Part shown: one piece after another, positions 1 to 9,175 of the stretch
Layout of the letters: each line of letters begins with the position of its first letter
Position numbering within the stretch: the first letter of the stretch is position 1
Assembly: GCA_016714085.1 (NCBI GenBank)
Contig: JADJNW010000039.1
Span: 73,667 to 137,666, forward strand
Source: Saprospiraceae bacterium
Lineage (GTDB): Bacteria; Bacteroidota; Bacteroidia; Chitinophagales; Saprospiraceae
Direction: 5' to 3'
DNA: 64,000 nucleotides
Made by a program: the position numbers and the translations under genes
The notes under the pieces: model-generated
Database searches by the model: none
The model's input: only the letters and a program-made list of their open reading frames with translations
What the model was told of the DNA's origin: nothing

Positions 1-2414
1 TATTTATATGGGATATTTCTAATCCATTAAAGCCTAAAAATCAAGAATTTAATTTAAATGGCGCGACGCTCAATTTTGGAACGGCTACGAATACGCTCAA
101 AACTTTTGTTGCTTTTGATAAAAACTTCAATTTCCCGACCCCGGAAGCTATTGGAAAAATTCCTAATCAAAATCTGCATAGCTTAGATAATATAGATTTG
201 CTTATTGTGTATCATGCTGATTTTGAGGGCGAAGCGCAACGTTTAGCGGATCACCGCGCCAATCATAGTGGACTTTTGGTCGCTTTAGCACGCATTGATC
301 AGATTTATAATGAATTTTCCTCCGGTCGGCAAGACCCTACTGCGATCCGCGATTTAGCAAAAATGTTGTACGATCGCAGCAGCAGATTCAAGCATTTACT
401 GCTGTTTGGTGATGGTTCATTCGATCCTAAAAATATTCATGGCAACGGCGGCAATTTTATTCCCGTTTATGAGGCCGAATCAACGAATCCGATTTTTGCT
501 TTCCCGTCTGATGATTATTTTGGCATTCTCAATGGAACGCAAGCCAATAATGCTTTGGCGGGCGAATTAAATATTGGAGTAGGCAGGCTACCAGTAAAAA
601 CAATGGAGGAAGCACAAACCGTTGTTAACAAAATTATCAAATACGATACTGCTCCTGATGCGCTTAGCGATTGGCGCAACCGCATGGTTTTCGTGGCGGA
701 TGATGAAGATAGCAACCGACATCTGTTGGATGCAAATGAAATTGCAGATAAAGTGCGCAATAACTTCCGTTTTTTGAATGTAGATAAAATCTATCTCGAC
801 GCTTTTCCGCAAGTGGCGGCTTCAGGCGGCGATCGATTCCCGGAAGCAAAGGCCGAACTCAACCGCTCTGTATTTAAAGGCGTACTGGCTGTTACTTATC
901 TTGGTCACGGTGGTGAAAAAGGTTGGGCACAAGAACGTGTATTAGAAATTTCTGATATAGTTAACTGGGACAATAGCAATCAATTACCACTTTTTATTAC
1001 AGCAACTTGCTCTTTTACGGGTTATGATAATCCAACTTTTACGACCGCAGGAGAAGAAACCCTGCTCAATGCACGCGGCGGCGCAATCGCTTTGATGACA
1101 ACGGTTCGAGCTGTTTACGCTGATCAGAATGCCAGCCTGACCGAAGCAACGCTGGATCAAATTTTTACCAGAGATAATAGCAAGTATATGTCGCTCGGAG
1201 AGGTGATGCAGCGCGCCAAGAACAGCTTTACTAATTCTTCTATTGTGACCAATTCTCGGAAATATTCTTTGATTGGCGATCCTTCTATGTATTTGGCGAT
1301 CCCTGAGTATAATGTGCAAACAACGCGCATCAACGGTCAAGACATTTCAACTGCGCGAACCGACACCATTCGAGCTTTGCAAAGAGTTACAGTAGAAGGG
1401 ATTATCACCGATTTAAATGGTCAGCAATTAAACGATTTTAATGGCATTATCTACCCAACCGTTTTTGATAAAAAGGCGACCGTTGCTACGTTGGCGCAGG
1501 ATGCTGGGAGCAATCCTACTACTTTTACAGTGCAGCGCAACGTCATTTTCAAAGGCCGGGCTTCGGTGACGAACGGTGCATTTCAGTTTACATTCGTCGT
1601 TCCAAGAGACATCAACTACCAATTTGGCGAAGGCAAAATCAGTTATTACGGTGCGAATGAAAGCGCTATGACCGACGCTGCGGGCAGTTATGAAAAAGTA
1701 ATTATTGGTGGGGCTTCCACTGGACTTTCAGACGATCAAGGGCCTCAGATAGAGGTGTTTATGAATACAAAAGATTTTGTATTTGGCGGTATTACCAATG
1801 CAAGCCCCAATTTGTTGGTGACTTTGCAGGATGAAAACGGTATCAACATTGTAGGCAATAGTATCGGACACGATTTGGAGGCTGTGTTGGACGGTGATAC
1901 GCAGAATTCCTTCTTACTCAACGACTTCTATGAGTCTGATCTCGACGATTATAAGAGTGGCTCGGTGCGTTATCCTTTGTTTGATTTGGCCGAGGGCTTA
2001 CACGAAATCCGCGTTACCGCTTGGGATGTGGCGAATAATGCTGCGCAAGGGTACACCGAATTTTTTGTAACTTCTTCCGGCGAAATTGCTTTGGAACACG
2101 TACTTAACTATCCGAATCCCTTTACCGATCGCACTTGCTTTCAGTTTGATCACAATATGGCTGGTCAGCAATTGGATATAATGATTCAAATTTTCACGAT
2201 CTCCGGTCGTTTGGTCAAAACCCTCGAAAAAAATATGCTTTCTGATGGCGCTTTGCGTTTGAGTGATTGTATAGAATGGGATGGTCGCGACGACTACGGC
2301 GATCGCCTGGCGCGCGGGGTTTATTTGTATAAGGTAAAGGTGAGAGCCAATGTGAATGGGGCTTCCGGTATCAAAGGAGAAAGTGATTTTGAAAAATTGG
2401 TTATCCTAAAATAA
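1..2414 (+). CDS. porU: Type IX secretion system sortase PorU, C-terminal part (5' end outside window)
   Basis: The frame is open from the first bases of the window, so only the C-terminal ~800 residues are present and the apparent internal start near 198 is not a real start. The protein is a gingipain-like C25 peptidase. The catalytic His lies in a GHGG motif (codon 906-908) and the Cys in TATC (codon 1008-1010), with the PorU-typical GWAQER between them. The last ~90 residues form a T9SS C-terminal domain starting LNYPNPF and ending in a GVYLYKV-type strand. In known systems PorU sits at the outer membrane, removes the sorting domain of cargo and attaches cargo to A-LPS. It is followed by porV, the usual order in Bacteroidota. 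The call is firm from motif spacing and gene order. Confidence 0.93.
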   Translation, partial: FIWDISNPLKPKNQEFNLNGATLNFGTATNTLKTFVAFDKNFNFPTPEAIGKIPNQNLHSLDNIDLLIVYHADFEGEAQRLADHRANHSGLLVALARIDQIYNEFSSGRQDPTAIRDLAKMLYDRSSRFKHLLLFGDGSFDPKNIHGNGGNFIPVYEAESTNPIFAFPSDDYFGILNGTQANNALAGELNIGVGRLPVKTMEEAQTVVNKIIKYDTAPDALSDWRNRMVFVADDEDSNRHLLDANEIADKVRNNFRFLNVDKIYLDAFPQVAASGGDRFPEAKAELNRSVFKGVLAVTYLGHGGEKGWAQERVLEISDIVNWDNSNQLPLFITATCSFTGYDNPTFTTAGEETLLNARGGAIALMTTVRAVYADQNASLTEATLDQIFTRDNSKYMSLGEVMQRAKNSFTNSSIVTNSRKYSLIGDPSMYLAIPEYNVQTTRINGQDISTARTDTIRALQRVTVEGIITDLNGQQLNDFNGIIYPTVFDKKATVATLAQDAGSNPTTFTVQRNVIFKGRASVTNGAFQFTFVVPRDINYQFGEGKISYYGANESAMTDAAGSYEKVIIGGASTGLSDDQGPQIEVFMNTKDFVFGGITNASPNLLVTLQDENGINIVGNSIGHDLEAVLDGDTQNSFLLNDFYESDLDDYKSGSVRYPLFDLAEGLHEIRVTAWDVANNAAQGYTEFFVTSSGEIALEHVLNYPNPFTDRTCFQFDHNMAGQQLDIMIQIFTISGRLVKTLEKNMLSDGALRLSDCIEWDGRDDYGDRLARGVYLYKVKVRANVNGASGIKGESDFEKLVILK

Positions 2415-2538
2415 GTTCTTCGTTTTTTCGTATAAGATATGGTTGGCAAGGAATTTGATAAGAATTCTTTAACAACTTTATCGGCGAAATTCCCCGATAA
2501 CCGTTAATAAATTACCAAAATTACCACTATTGAAATGC

Positions 2539-2546
2539 TATCTTTG
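2539..2546 (+). promoter_or_regulatory. -7 promoter element of porV
   Basis: The octamer TATCTTTG fits the Bacteroidota -7 consensus TAnnTTTG and lies 27 bases before the porV ATG at 2574. No good TTG is seen at the usual -33 distance. It falls downstream of the longer possible ATG at 2535, which argues for the start at 2574. Confidence 0.55.
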
Positions 2547-2573
2547 CAGAATTTTTCAAAAAACGACGATCTC

Positions 2574-3779
2574 ATGAAGAAACTACTACGCTTGACACTG
2601 GCAATTCTTGCATTTTTCTTAGTGTCGGAAACGCTTCCCGCTCAATGCTTTTATGATGCGGATCGCGGAGCTTATTTCAACTTGGACGGAACGCCTTGTA
2701 CCAATACCGTTTCTACTGCCGTGCCTTTCTTGCGCATTGTAGCAGATGCTCGTTCCGGCGCGATGGGCGATGTGGGCATCGGGCTTTCGCCGGATCCTAA
2801 TGCGATTCATTTTAATGCTTCCAAATTGGCATTCGCTGAACAGGACTTTGCGATGTCGGCGACTTATACGCCCTGGTTGCGTTCGCTGGGCTTGAATGAT
2901 GTTTATTTGGCATATCTGACGGGGTACAAAAAGGTGGACGACTTACAAACCGTAGGTTTTGGCTTGCGTTACTTCTCTTTGGGTAGCATTCAGTTTACCG
3001 ATGTAAACGGCGAACCACTGATCACTGGCAAACCCAATGAATTTGAGGTAGCGGTGGCTTATGCTCGCCAACTGACTGACAATTTCTCAGCATCGGTAAC
3101 CGGTAAGTTTATTTATTCCAATCTTGCTGCCGGACAAATCGTAAACGGGGAAACCATTGAGCCGGGTATTGCTGGTGCTGCGGATTTCTCTTTTACATAT
3201 AAAACAGAAATTGATATGAATAATGCCGAATCCAATCTAACCGTTGGTTTGGCTGCGACTAATATCGGTTCTAAAATTACTTATACGCGTTCGTTGACGA
3301 AAGACTTTATTCCCGCGAATCTCGGCATTGGTGCTGCCTGGGATATTGATCTGGACGATTATAACCGCATCACTTTTGCTGCGGATATCAATAAATTGCT
3401 CGTACCTACGCCTTGCCAGGGTGACAATTGCGATACCGATAACAATGGTATAGACGATTATAAAGAGCAATCTTCCGTACGTGGTATTTTCTCCTCCTTT
3501 GGCGATGCGCCCGAAGGTTTCAAAGAAGAACTGAGAGAATTTGTTTATTCAGCAGGGATTGAATACTGGTACGATCAGCAATTTGCAGTGCGTGCGGGTT
3601 ATTTCAATGAGCATGTGCAAAAGGGAAACCGCAAATTCTTCACCGTTGGCTTGGGTTTAAAATATAATATTTTTGGTTTGAATTTCTCTTACCTGATTCC
3701 AACCACCAACCAGCGCAATCCATTGGATAATACATTGCGTTTCTCTCTATTATTTGATTTTGGAGCATTTAATGAGTAA
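2574..3779 (+). CDS. porV: Type IX secretion system outer-membrane protein PorV (LptO)
   Basis: A ~401-residue outer-membrane beta-barrel of the PorV family. PorV binds the C-terminal signal of cargo and carries it from the Sov translocon to the PorU sortase. The N-terminus is a signal peptide (MKKLLRLTLAILAFF, cleavage near LPAQ). The family signature follows: VPFLRIVADARSG, then AMGDVGIGLSPDPNAI. A DxDxNxxDD-like acidic stretch near residue 290 (DTDNNGIDDY) could bind calcium. The start at 2574 was chosen over the ATG at 2535 because the signal peptide begins there and a -7 promoter element overlaps the longer version. It lies 160 bases after porU and may be transcribed both with it and from its own promoter. 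Confidence 0.94.
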   Translation: MKKLLRLTLAILAFFLVSETLPAQCFYDADRGAYFNLDGTPCTNTVSTAVPFLRIVADARSGAMGDVGIGLSPDPNAIHFNASKLAFAEQDFAMSATYTPWLRSLGLNDVYLAYLTGYKKVDDLQTVGFGLRYFSLGSIQFTDVNGEPLITGKPNEFEVAVAYARQLTDNFSASVTGKFIYSNLAAGQIVNGETIEPGIAGAADFSFTYKTEIDMNNAESNLTVGLAATNIGSKITYTRSLTKDFIPANLGIGAAWDIDLDDYNRITFAADINKLLVPTPCQGDNCDTDNNGIDDYKEQSSVRGIFSSFGDAPEGFKEELREFVYSAGIEYWYDQQFAVRAGYFNEHVQKGNRKFFTVGLGLKYNIFGLNFSYLIPTTNQRNPLDNTLRFSLLFDFGAFNE

Positions 3780-3810
3780 AGCCGAATGGCATTCGGTGAT
3801 TATATAAAAA

Positions 3811-3850
3811 GCCCTGATAGATTTTAAAATCTACCGGGCCTTGTCGTTTT
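3811..3850 (+). terminator. Terminator-like hairpin after porV
   Basis: A long hairpin (GCCC, then TAGATTTT/AAAATCTA, then GGGC) is followed by TTGTCGTTTT. It lies 31 bases after the porV stop and probably ends transcription. It also lies downstream of the minus-strand rnpB gene, so it may act in both directions. Confidence 0.6.
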
Positions 3851-3872
3851 GCCGATTGTCAATCGGCAAAAC
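3846..3872. repeat. Palindromic repeat with core CCGATTGnCAATCGG
   Basis: A perfect 12-bp stem (GTTTTGCCGATT) with loop GTC. The same core, with a different outer stem, occurs at 23432-23458. Two copies with a shared centre and different arms suggest a dispersed intergenic palindrome, possibly also used as a terminator. Confidence 0.6.
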
Positions 3873-3986
3873 AAAATTTTGCTACGAGCCAATAAGCCGG
3901 ATTCTGTAATCCCGACAAGTCGAGATCTCTATCATTTATCTACCCTTGCCGTCACCAACAAGATGCATCTGCCTACCCCTCTTGAC

Positions 3987-4006
3987 TGTCCGCCAGCTGG
4001 CGGACA
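3987..4006. repeat. 20-bp perfect palindrome inside rnpB (P16/P17 region)
   Basis: TGTCCGCC-AGCT-GGCGGACA sits just 5' of the conserved GGGTAGGC of the RNA, where other RNase P RNAs have a short P16/P17 hairpin. It looks like an inserted REP-type palindrome that extends a tolerated helix. Confidence 0.65.
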
Positions 4007-4126
4007 ACTAGGCGAGCAACCCAGTTCCTTGGAATCAAGATGTACATGGCATTTCAACCCACGGGGTTTACCCCACTGCCAGTTGCCTGGGCAGCGCGTG
4101 CGCTCTTACCGCACGATTTCACCCTT

Positions 4127-4152
4127 GCCTGCCGTAGCTCCAGCGAAGGCGG
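4127..4152. repeat. Imperfect palindrome inside rnpB (P9 region)
   Basis: GCCTGCC, GTAGCTCCAGCGAA, then GGCGGG. It lies next to the conserved GGGTGAAA of the RNA, where E. coli has the short P9 hairpin. It resembles a repeat class (GCCTGCCGTAGC...) that I recall from environmental Bacteroidota sequence; that recollection is unverified. Confidence 0.55.
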
Positions 4153-4397
4153 GCTTGCCCGTCCTCTCTTTGCCTCGACGTCGGCGGTATGTTTCTGTTG
4201 CACTTTCCGTATTCCGATTTTCATCGAAACCCCACCCGTTAGGTGGCGTGGCGCTCTACGTTGTCCGGACTTTCCTCATTCCTGTCTTTCGACAGAACCG
4301 CGATAGAGTGGCCCGCAGCAAGTAGCAAATGTAATTCATTTACATTAACTTTACGGTGAAATGAATTAGTTCCCTGATCCCGGTTCATATTAAACCT

Positions 4398-6226
4398 TTG
4401 AAAAAGAAATATTTATACCTGATTTTAACGGCATTAGCGCTTGCAATTATCTTGCTCCAATTCCTTGGGCAATGGACGAGCATTTTTATTATTATTCCTA
4501 CTGCTATATTTATAATGATCAGCACTTTTATTTTTCATCATCAAGCTGCCATTAACAATACAGATAATTGGAATACCCGAAGACGCTGGGCTGCTACGGG
4601 GTTAAGCTATTTTGCTATTATAATAGGATTGACCTTGCTTACTTGGTATATCCGGCAATTGGCAGTTGCGCCCGAGGTTTCCCTACAATTACAAAGCTTT
4701 TATAGCCTTCACCTCGTTTCCATATTTGCTTTAGGGAATATTGCGCTGCTTTTAATTTCATTTTATTTGATTTCCCATCGGCTCATGTTGAATATCACCT
4801 TGATTGGCTTATCAAAATATACGCGCTTATTAATTTTGGGCATCATTTTGGCAATATCTATGCCTATTATTGCTGGGGCCGGACTGCAATTCCCTTTATT
4901 ATGGTTACTCCTGGCGATTATTATTTACATTTTATTATTTGACTTATTTATTGACTATCAAATTCCCGGTATTACATGGTTTATCACCTGGATCGTGCTA
5001 TTTGCGGTCTATATTGCTATTTTATTATATCGTTATGATATAGAAGTTTATAATTCGCTCAATGACTGGATGTCCTTATTTTCTTGTGCGTTTCTAATGC
5101 TTATTTTAGTAGTGATGCTGCTGTTTTTGTTGAGTAGTATTTTCCCTGGGATACGTTTTCCTGTTATTGAAAAACCCAGTTTGCGCAACCGGGTGCAAGT
5201 ATTGGTGGTCTGGCTTACTTTATTGATTTTCAGTGTAGTAGGGGCTATTACAATTGTCTTCTTTCAAAATTATGTAGCCGATTGGGAAAAACATATTAGC
5301 AATTTTATTGATTGGCTTGTCAAATCCTATGCTTTCCTACTGTTGGCAATCGGTGTGCTGGCGATTGCGATCGCCAATTCCATTACCCGCCCCATTGTGC
5401 GCATTGGCGAGAAGCTTAAAATCTTGCAACTGGGTAAAAACGAACCCATTTTATGGAGGAGTCAAGATGAAATAGGTGAATTAATTGCCGAATATAACCG
5501 CATGATTGCCAAGCTGGAAGATAGTACCGAGCAACTTAAGCAATCAGAACGAGAGCGCGCCTGGCGCGAAATGGCGAAGCAAGTGGCGCATGAGATCAAA
5601 AACCCGCTGACGCCCATGAAACTTAGCATTCAATATTTGCAGCATACCGCCAAAAGCAATCCGCAGGAGGTGGATGCCATGATGCAACGCGTAGCCAATA
5701 CACTGATCGAACAAATTGATGGACTGGCGCGCATCGCTACTGAGTTTTCTAATTTTGCTCAAATGTCGAAGCCTCAAAATGAGACTTTATCTTAAATGAT
5801 ATTGTGGAATCCGTTTTTAATCTTTTTGCTGAAAATCCTGAAGATAGGGCGGCGTTTGAATTAAATTTGCCAGCAGAACCACTCCTTATTTATGCAGATA
5901 AAGATCACATTATCAGGGTTTTAAATAATTTGATTAAAAACGCTTTGCAAGCTATCCCCGATGAACGGCAAGGTAAGATTCAGGTATCGCTTTCCGCGAA
6001 TGGAGAACGTGCGCTGCTTCAAGTTGCAGACAATGGCATTGGCATTCCATTAGAAATGCAGGAAAAAGTTTTCCAACCCAATTTCACCACCAAAAGCTCC
6101 GGCACGGGTCTCGGACTTGCTATGAGCAAAAGCATTGTAGAAGCTGCTGGAGGCAGTATTTGGCTGGAGAGTAGAGTGAGCGAAGGCACTAGTTTTTTTG
6201 TTGAATTGCCAAAAATAACCGATTAA
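4398..6226 (+). CDS. Membrane sensor histidine kinase, NtrY-like (one frameshift)
   Basis: About ten hydrophobic segments (residues ~5-345) precede a HAMP domain (starts SITRPIVRIGEKL), a HisKA dimerisation domain with the phospho-acceptor His at residue 398 (VAHEIKNPLTP) and a HATPase_c domain (N box NLIKNALQA, G1 DNGIGIP, G2 GTGLGLAMSK). The arrangement resembles NtrY-type kinases. The frame breaks at 5791-5794: adding one T to CTTAAAT joins the HisKA end to LNDIVESVF, so 4398-5795 and 5804-6226 are one gene. The start is a TTG. No ATG exists nearby, so the N-terminus is uncertain. No response regulator is adjacent, so its partner is encoded elsewhere. Confidence 0.8.
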
Positions 6227-6319
6227 TATACGCGATAATTTTAATGTAAATCTACCTATAAACGAGGTTAAAGCATCGGAATTAATGATTAATATACATG
6301 ATAATTTTAATATAAATTA
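6221..6319 (+). repeat. Two 33-bp imperfect direct repeats
   Basis: The unit GATTAATATACnnGATAATT plus TTAATnTAAAT occurs at 6221-6253 and again at 6287-6319, 66 bases apart, with five or so mismatches. The first copy includes the kinase stop codon, so the second may be a duplication of the gene end. Confidence 0.6.
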
Positions 6320-6400
6320 ATTTATTTCGCAGTTTCTATATTTATTTACATCTTTCAATTTTTTCAGAAAAAATTAAAAGTTTCTAAACAGGCAGATAGA

Positions 6401-6428
6401 TTGGTGTGTTCAAAGTTTTGTAGTTTTG
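6401..6428 (+). promoter_or_regulatory. Bacteroidota-type promoter of the polyprenyl synthase gene
   Basis: TTG at 6401-6403, 17 bases, then TAGTTTTG at 6421-6428, which fits TAnnTTTG. The coding start is 20 bases downstream. Confidence 0.6.
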
Positions 6429-6447
6429 GGCTTTCAAATTTGCCTGT

Positions 6448-7422
6448 ATGGTGAAGTCATTGAGTACTATTAAAGAACCTGTAGAACAAGACTTGCGGCA
6501 CTTCGAAAAGCATTTTCGAGAGGCGATGCGCAGCCCTGTACCGCTATTGGATAAAATCACCTACTATATTGTACGACGGAAAGGCAAGCAGGTACGCCCT
6601 TTGTTCATTTTCCTCACTGCCAAACTTTGTGGCGGCGTGACCGACTCTACTTATTCGGCGGCTTCTTTGGTGGAATTGTTGCATACGGCGACCCTTGTGC
6701 ACGATGATGTGGTGGATGATTCTTATGAACGACGCGGTTTTTTTTCTATTAATGCCTTGTGGAAAAATAAAATTGCGGTATTGGTTGGTGATTATTTACT
6801 CTCGCAAGGTTTATTATTATCCTTGAAACATAAAGAATTTCGCTTATTGGAAATTGTATCAGAAGCAGTAAAATCAATGAGCGAAGGTGAATTATTGCAA
6901 ATCGAAAAAGCGCGTCGGCTCGACATCAGAGAAGATATTTATTATGAAATTATTCGACAAAAAACGGCGTCTCTGATCACTTCGGCGTGCAGCGCTGGCG
7001 CGGCTTCGGCTACAAAGGATGAAACGGTGATCGAGCAAATGCGATTATTCGGTGAAAAAATTGGCATTGCTTTTCAAATCAGGGATGATTTGTTTGACTT
7101 TGGCACCGATGATGTCGGAAAACCTTTAGGGATTGACATTAAAGAAAAAAAATTGACGCTGCCATTAATATATGCTTTGGAGAACGCCACGAGGGATGTC
7201 AAGCGTAATGTAATGAATAACATACGATTACATAATAACAAACCTGATAAAGTAAGGGAAGTCATCGAATTTGTGCAGCAAAGCGGGGGCTTGGAATATG
7301 CGCAAGAAGCGATGCTTCGATTTCGTCAGGAAGCCTTTGAGATATTGCATACTTTTCCGAATGTGCCGGCCCGCCAATCGCTCGAAGATTTGGTCGTGTT
7401 TGTAACAGATAGAAAAAAATAG
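6448..7422 (+). CDS. All-trans polyprenyl diphosphate synthase (octaprenyl/heptaprenyl type)
   Basis: A 324-residue trans-isoprenyl diphosphate synthase that condenses isopentenyl diphosphate onto an allylic primer to make the side chain of menaquinone. Both aspartate-rich Mg-binding motifs are present: DDVVD at residues 86-90 (within HDDVVDDSYERRG) and a later RDDLFD (FQIRDDLFDF). The substrate-binding GKQVRP and the GD/E-x-LLSQ segment are also visible. Length and motifs match the IspB/HepT class. Chain length cannot be set from sequence alone. It starts at ATG 6448, 20 bases after a well-formed promoter, and stands alone between a kinase and a minus-strand gene. Confidence 0.9.
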   Translation: MVKSLSTIKEPVEQDLRHFEKHFREAMRSPVPLLDKITYYIVRRKGKQVRPLFIFLTAKLCGGVTDSTYSAASLVELLHTATLVHDDVVDDSYERRGFFSINALWKNKIAVLVGDYLLSQGLLLSLKHKEFRLLEIVSEAVKSMSEGELLQIEKARRLDIREDIYYEIIRQKTASLITSACSAGAASATKDETVIEQMRLFGEKIGIAFQIRDDLFDFGTDDVGKPLGIDIKEKKLTLPLIYALENATRDVKRNVMNNIRLHNNKPDKVREVIEFVQQSGGLEYAQEAMLRFRQEAFEILHTFPNVPARQSLEDLVVFVTDRKK

Positions 7423-7538
7423 ACCTTGATTTAAGGGATTAGCTTAATTACCGGGACTCCTGTCCGTTGCAGGCGGGGATTTTCAGTATTTTCCAAAAGC
7501 AAAAATCAGGGCAATCATACAAATCTTTTTAATCAAGG

Positions 7539-8585
7539 TCAAACGCCTGCTATTATATTTTCTTTGGAAGTTTTCACTGCCAATTTGGGGATTTGGGGTA
7601 AGCTATTATAAAAAGAATCCAGGTATTGCAATATGTTCTGGCGGCTTGCCTTGCTCAATAATTCAAAATCTATTACTTCCTGATATAATATTTCCTTTCG
7701 TTCTTTAAATAATTGTAAAGTTTCTTCCAAACCTTCTGTATTTGTGCCCCGCCATTGTAAATAGCGTTCGCGTACATTTTTGACCGGCATCATCGGGTGT
7801 GGCTTCGCGTAAGGTGCATTGACCAAGCCAGCATGATCAAAATCATAAGGAACAGGCGTGGGAGAAGAATTTTTATTAATGCTTATTAACTTGATATTGT
7901 GACTTTTATCCAAATTCCAATCCGTGTTGCCTATCATATATTGGAAAACGGTCAGCAATCGATATTGCGCTGCATCAATAGCTTTGAGCTGTTCAGCTTC
8001 AACGATTTCACCATCCAGGCGATGCGCCATTTCGTCATTATTTTCTATTACAAAAGCATAAGCTTCGATCTTTGAATTGATACTACGATAAGTCACTTTT
8101 GCTAATTGTACGCGGAAACTTTTGTTAGTCAATTGATTAAGTATTAAATAAATTAAGTATTCACGCAACACCAACTCGTCATTGCCAGCCACGCAATGGG
8201 TAACCAATTTAAGGTTTTCATAAGCAGGGTTAAATCCTTTAGCTTGCAAGGTTTTCTCATCAAATTTTATTTTGAGCGGCGGAAAGGCACAGATTTCCCG
8301 ACGGGTTTTACCACGCACTTCGATTGCCGCATCTAATTATTGAGTGGTGCCATTCGCATCAAGCCAAGTAATTAGAGCGGTTTGTTCTTGTTCCGCATTT
8401 CCCAAAAGCGCTTCCAGATCAGTAGCAATCTCTAATTCCAGCAATTCCTGTTGATTCCATTGGCTGAAGAGGCTTGGCTGGGGAGTTTGTTCGCAAGCTG
8501 TTCCTATAAATGTAACCAAAGCCAATATCGGCAGTAGGTAATTACTGAGTTTCATGAAGTGATCCGCATTTTTCGTCGTTGCCAT
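7539..8585 (-). pseudogene. CotH-kinase-like exported protein, interrupted by an in-frame stop
   Basis: A paralogue of the protein at 13530-14567. The N-terminal piece (from 8585) has a lipoprotein-like signal (TFIGTACEQ) and the C-terminal piece carries RGKTRREICAFPPL, LKLVTHC, VLREYL, FQYMIGNTDWN and PYDFDHAGLV. The pieces are in the same frame, separated only by TAA at 8337-8339. The ungapped alignment to the paralogue puts this stop opposite a Ser, so TCA to TAA is a likely single change. The RG..., GNTDW and YDFD pattern resembles CotH-family atypical protein kinases, but this is an inference from motifs. It may be a pseudogene, a sequence error, or a read-through gene. Confidence 0.7.
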
Positions 8586-8599
8586 ACTAAGTTTTTTAG

Positions 8600-8660
8600 T
8601 GTTGAATGATTGAGTTATTGAATGACTGATTGATTGAAATTTCAGTTGCTCAATTCTTCA
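8600..8660. repeat. Low-complexity TGAnTGAnT tract
   Basis: The stretch is built from TGAATGA/TGATTGA-like 4-mers with slippage, and resembles the mirror tract at 51919-51971. The rest of the 8586-9046 gap is AT-rich, with no gene or RNA I can recognise. Confidence 0.45.
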
Positions 8661-9046
8661 ACTTTGAACCTTTATAATAATAGTCGTTTTCCGGGTTGAA
8701 AAGTTGCAATAGAATTTGGCGTGTTCGATAAAGGGTACAGAAAAGCCGTCTGAAAGATGTTTTTTTTGATTTTTCGGCAAAAAACGTCAGATTTTAGTAA
8801 AAAATGGGCTTCGTCCTATTGATTTTGATAATCGTCGAATAAAACCTTTTCCTTTTTTCAATTTGGAACATTTTGCATCTAAAAGCAGCATTTGACAAGC
8901 AGGGTTTTGAGCAGAAAATCATAAACGAAATTTTATTCTGCAAACAATGATATTATTTTGATCTTTAAAAGGCTTAAATGCTTATTTTGGTTAAAATAGC
9001 ATTAAAACTTGTTAAAATTATGGTAGCATGGCTTGCATTGTTCGCA

Positions 9047-9054
9047 TACCTTTG
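9047..9054 (+). promoter_or_regulatory. -7 promoter element upstream of the secreted beta-sandwich protein
   Basis: TACCTTTG matches TAnnTTTG. It lies about 120 bases before the ATG at 9176, implying a long leader. No convincing TTG is seen at the -33 distance. Confidence 0.45.
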
Positions 9055-9175
9055 TAACCGTAAGAGGACATCAACCGATGAAATAGAAGAATTAAAAATA
9101 AAATGTGGGATTTGAAAAATAAAAAATGGTTTCACATTTCGCACCCTGAATTTCAAACTTTTAAAAACTGTTATT

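Larger units (their letters stand above)
3878..4329 (-). ncRNA. rnpB: RNase P RNA (class A)
   Basis: The catalytic RNA of ribonuclease P, which matures tRNA 5' ends. Read on the minus strand, the conserved 5' block GAGGAAAGTCCGGAC (4263-4277), GGGTGAAA, GGTAAGAGCGCAC, GGGGTAAACCCC and the 3' block ACAGAATCCGGCTTAT (ending near 3891) appear in the right order. The ends pair as helix P1 (TTTGCTAC at 4322-4329 with GTAGCAAA at 3878-3885), which sets the boundaries. At ~452 nt it is longer than the common ~380 nt because two palindromic repeats sit in variable helices (3987-4006 and 4127-4152). Open reading frames through this segment are accidental. Confidence 0.95.

Noticed and set aside
4040..4306. 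An 88-codon frame in the same stretch
   Set aside because: Also within rnpB, no motif.
3849..4325. A 158-codon open frame on the plus strand
   Set aside because: It is the antisense of RNase P RNA; codon pattern and neighbours give no support for a protein.
5791..5794. Programmed frameshifting in the histidine kinase
   Set aside because: No slippery heptamer with a downstream pseudoknot was seen, and the same kind of homopolymer slip affects about twenty unrelated genes.
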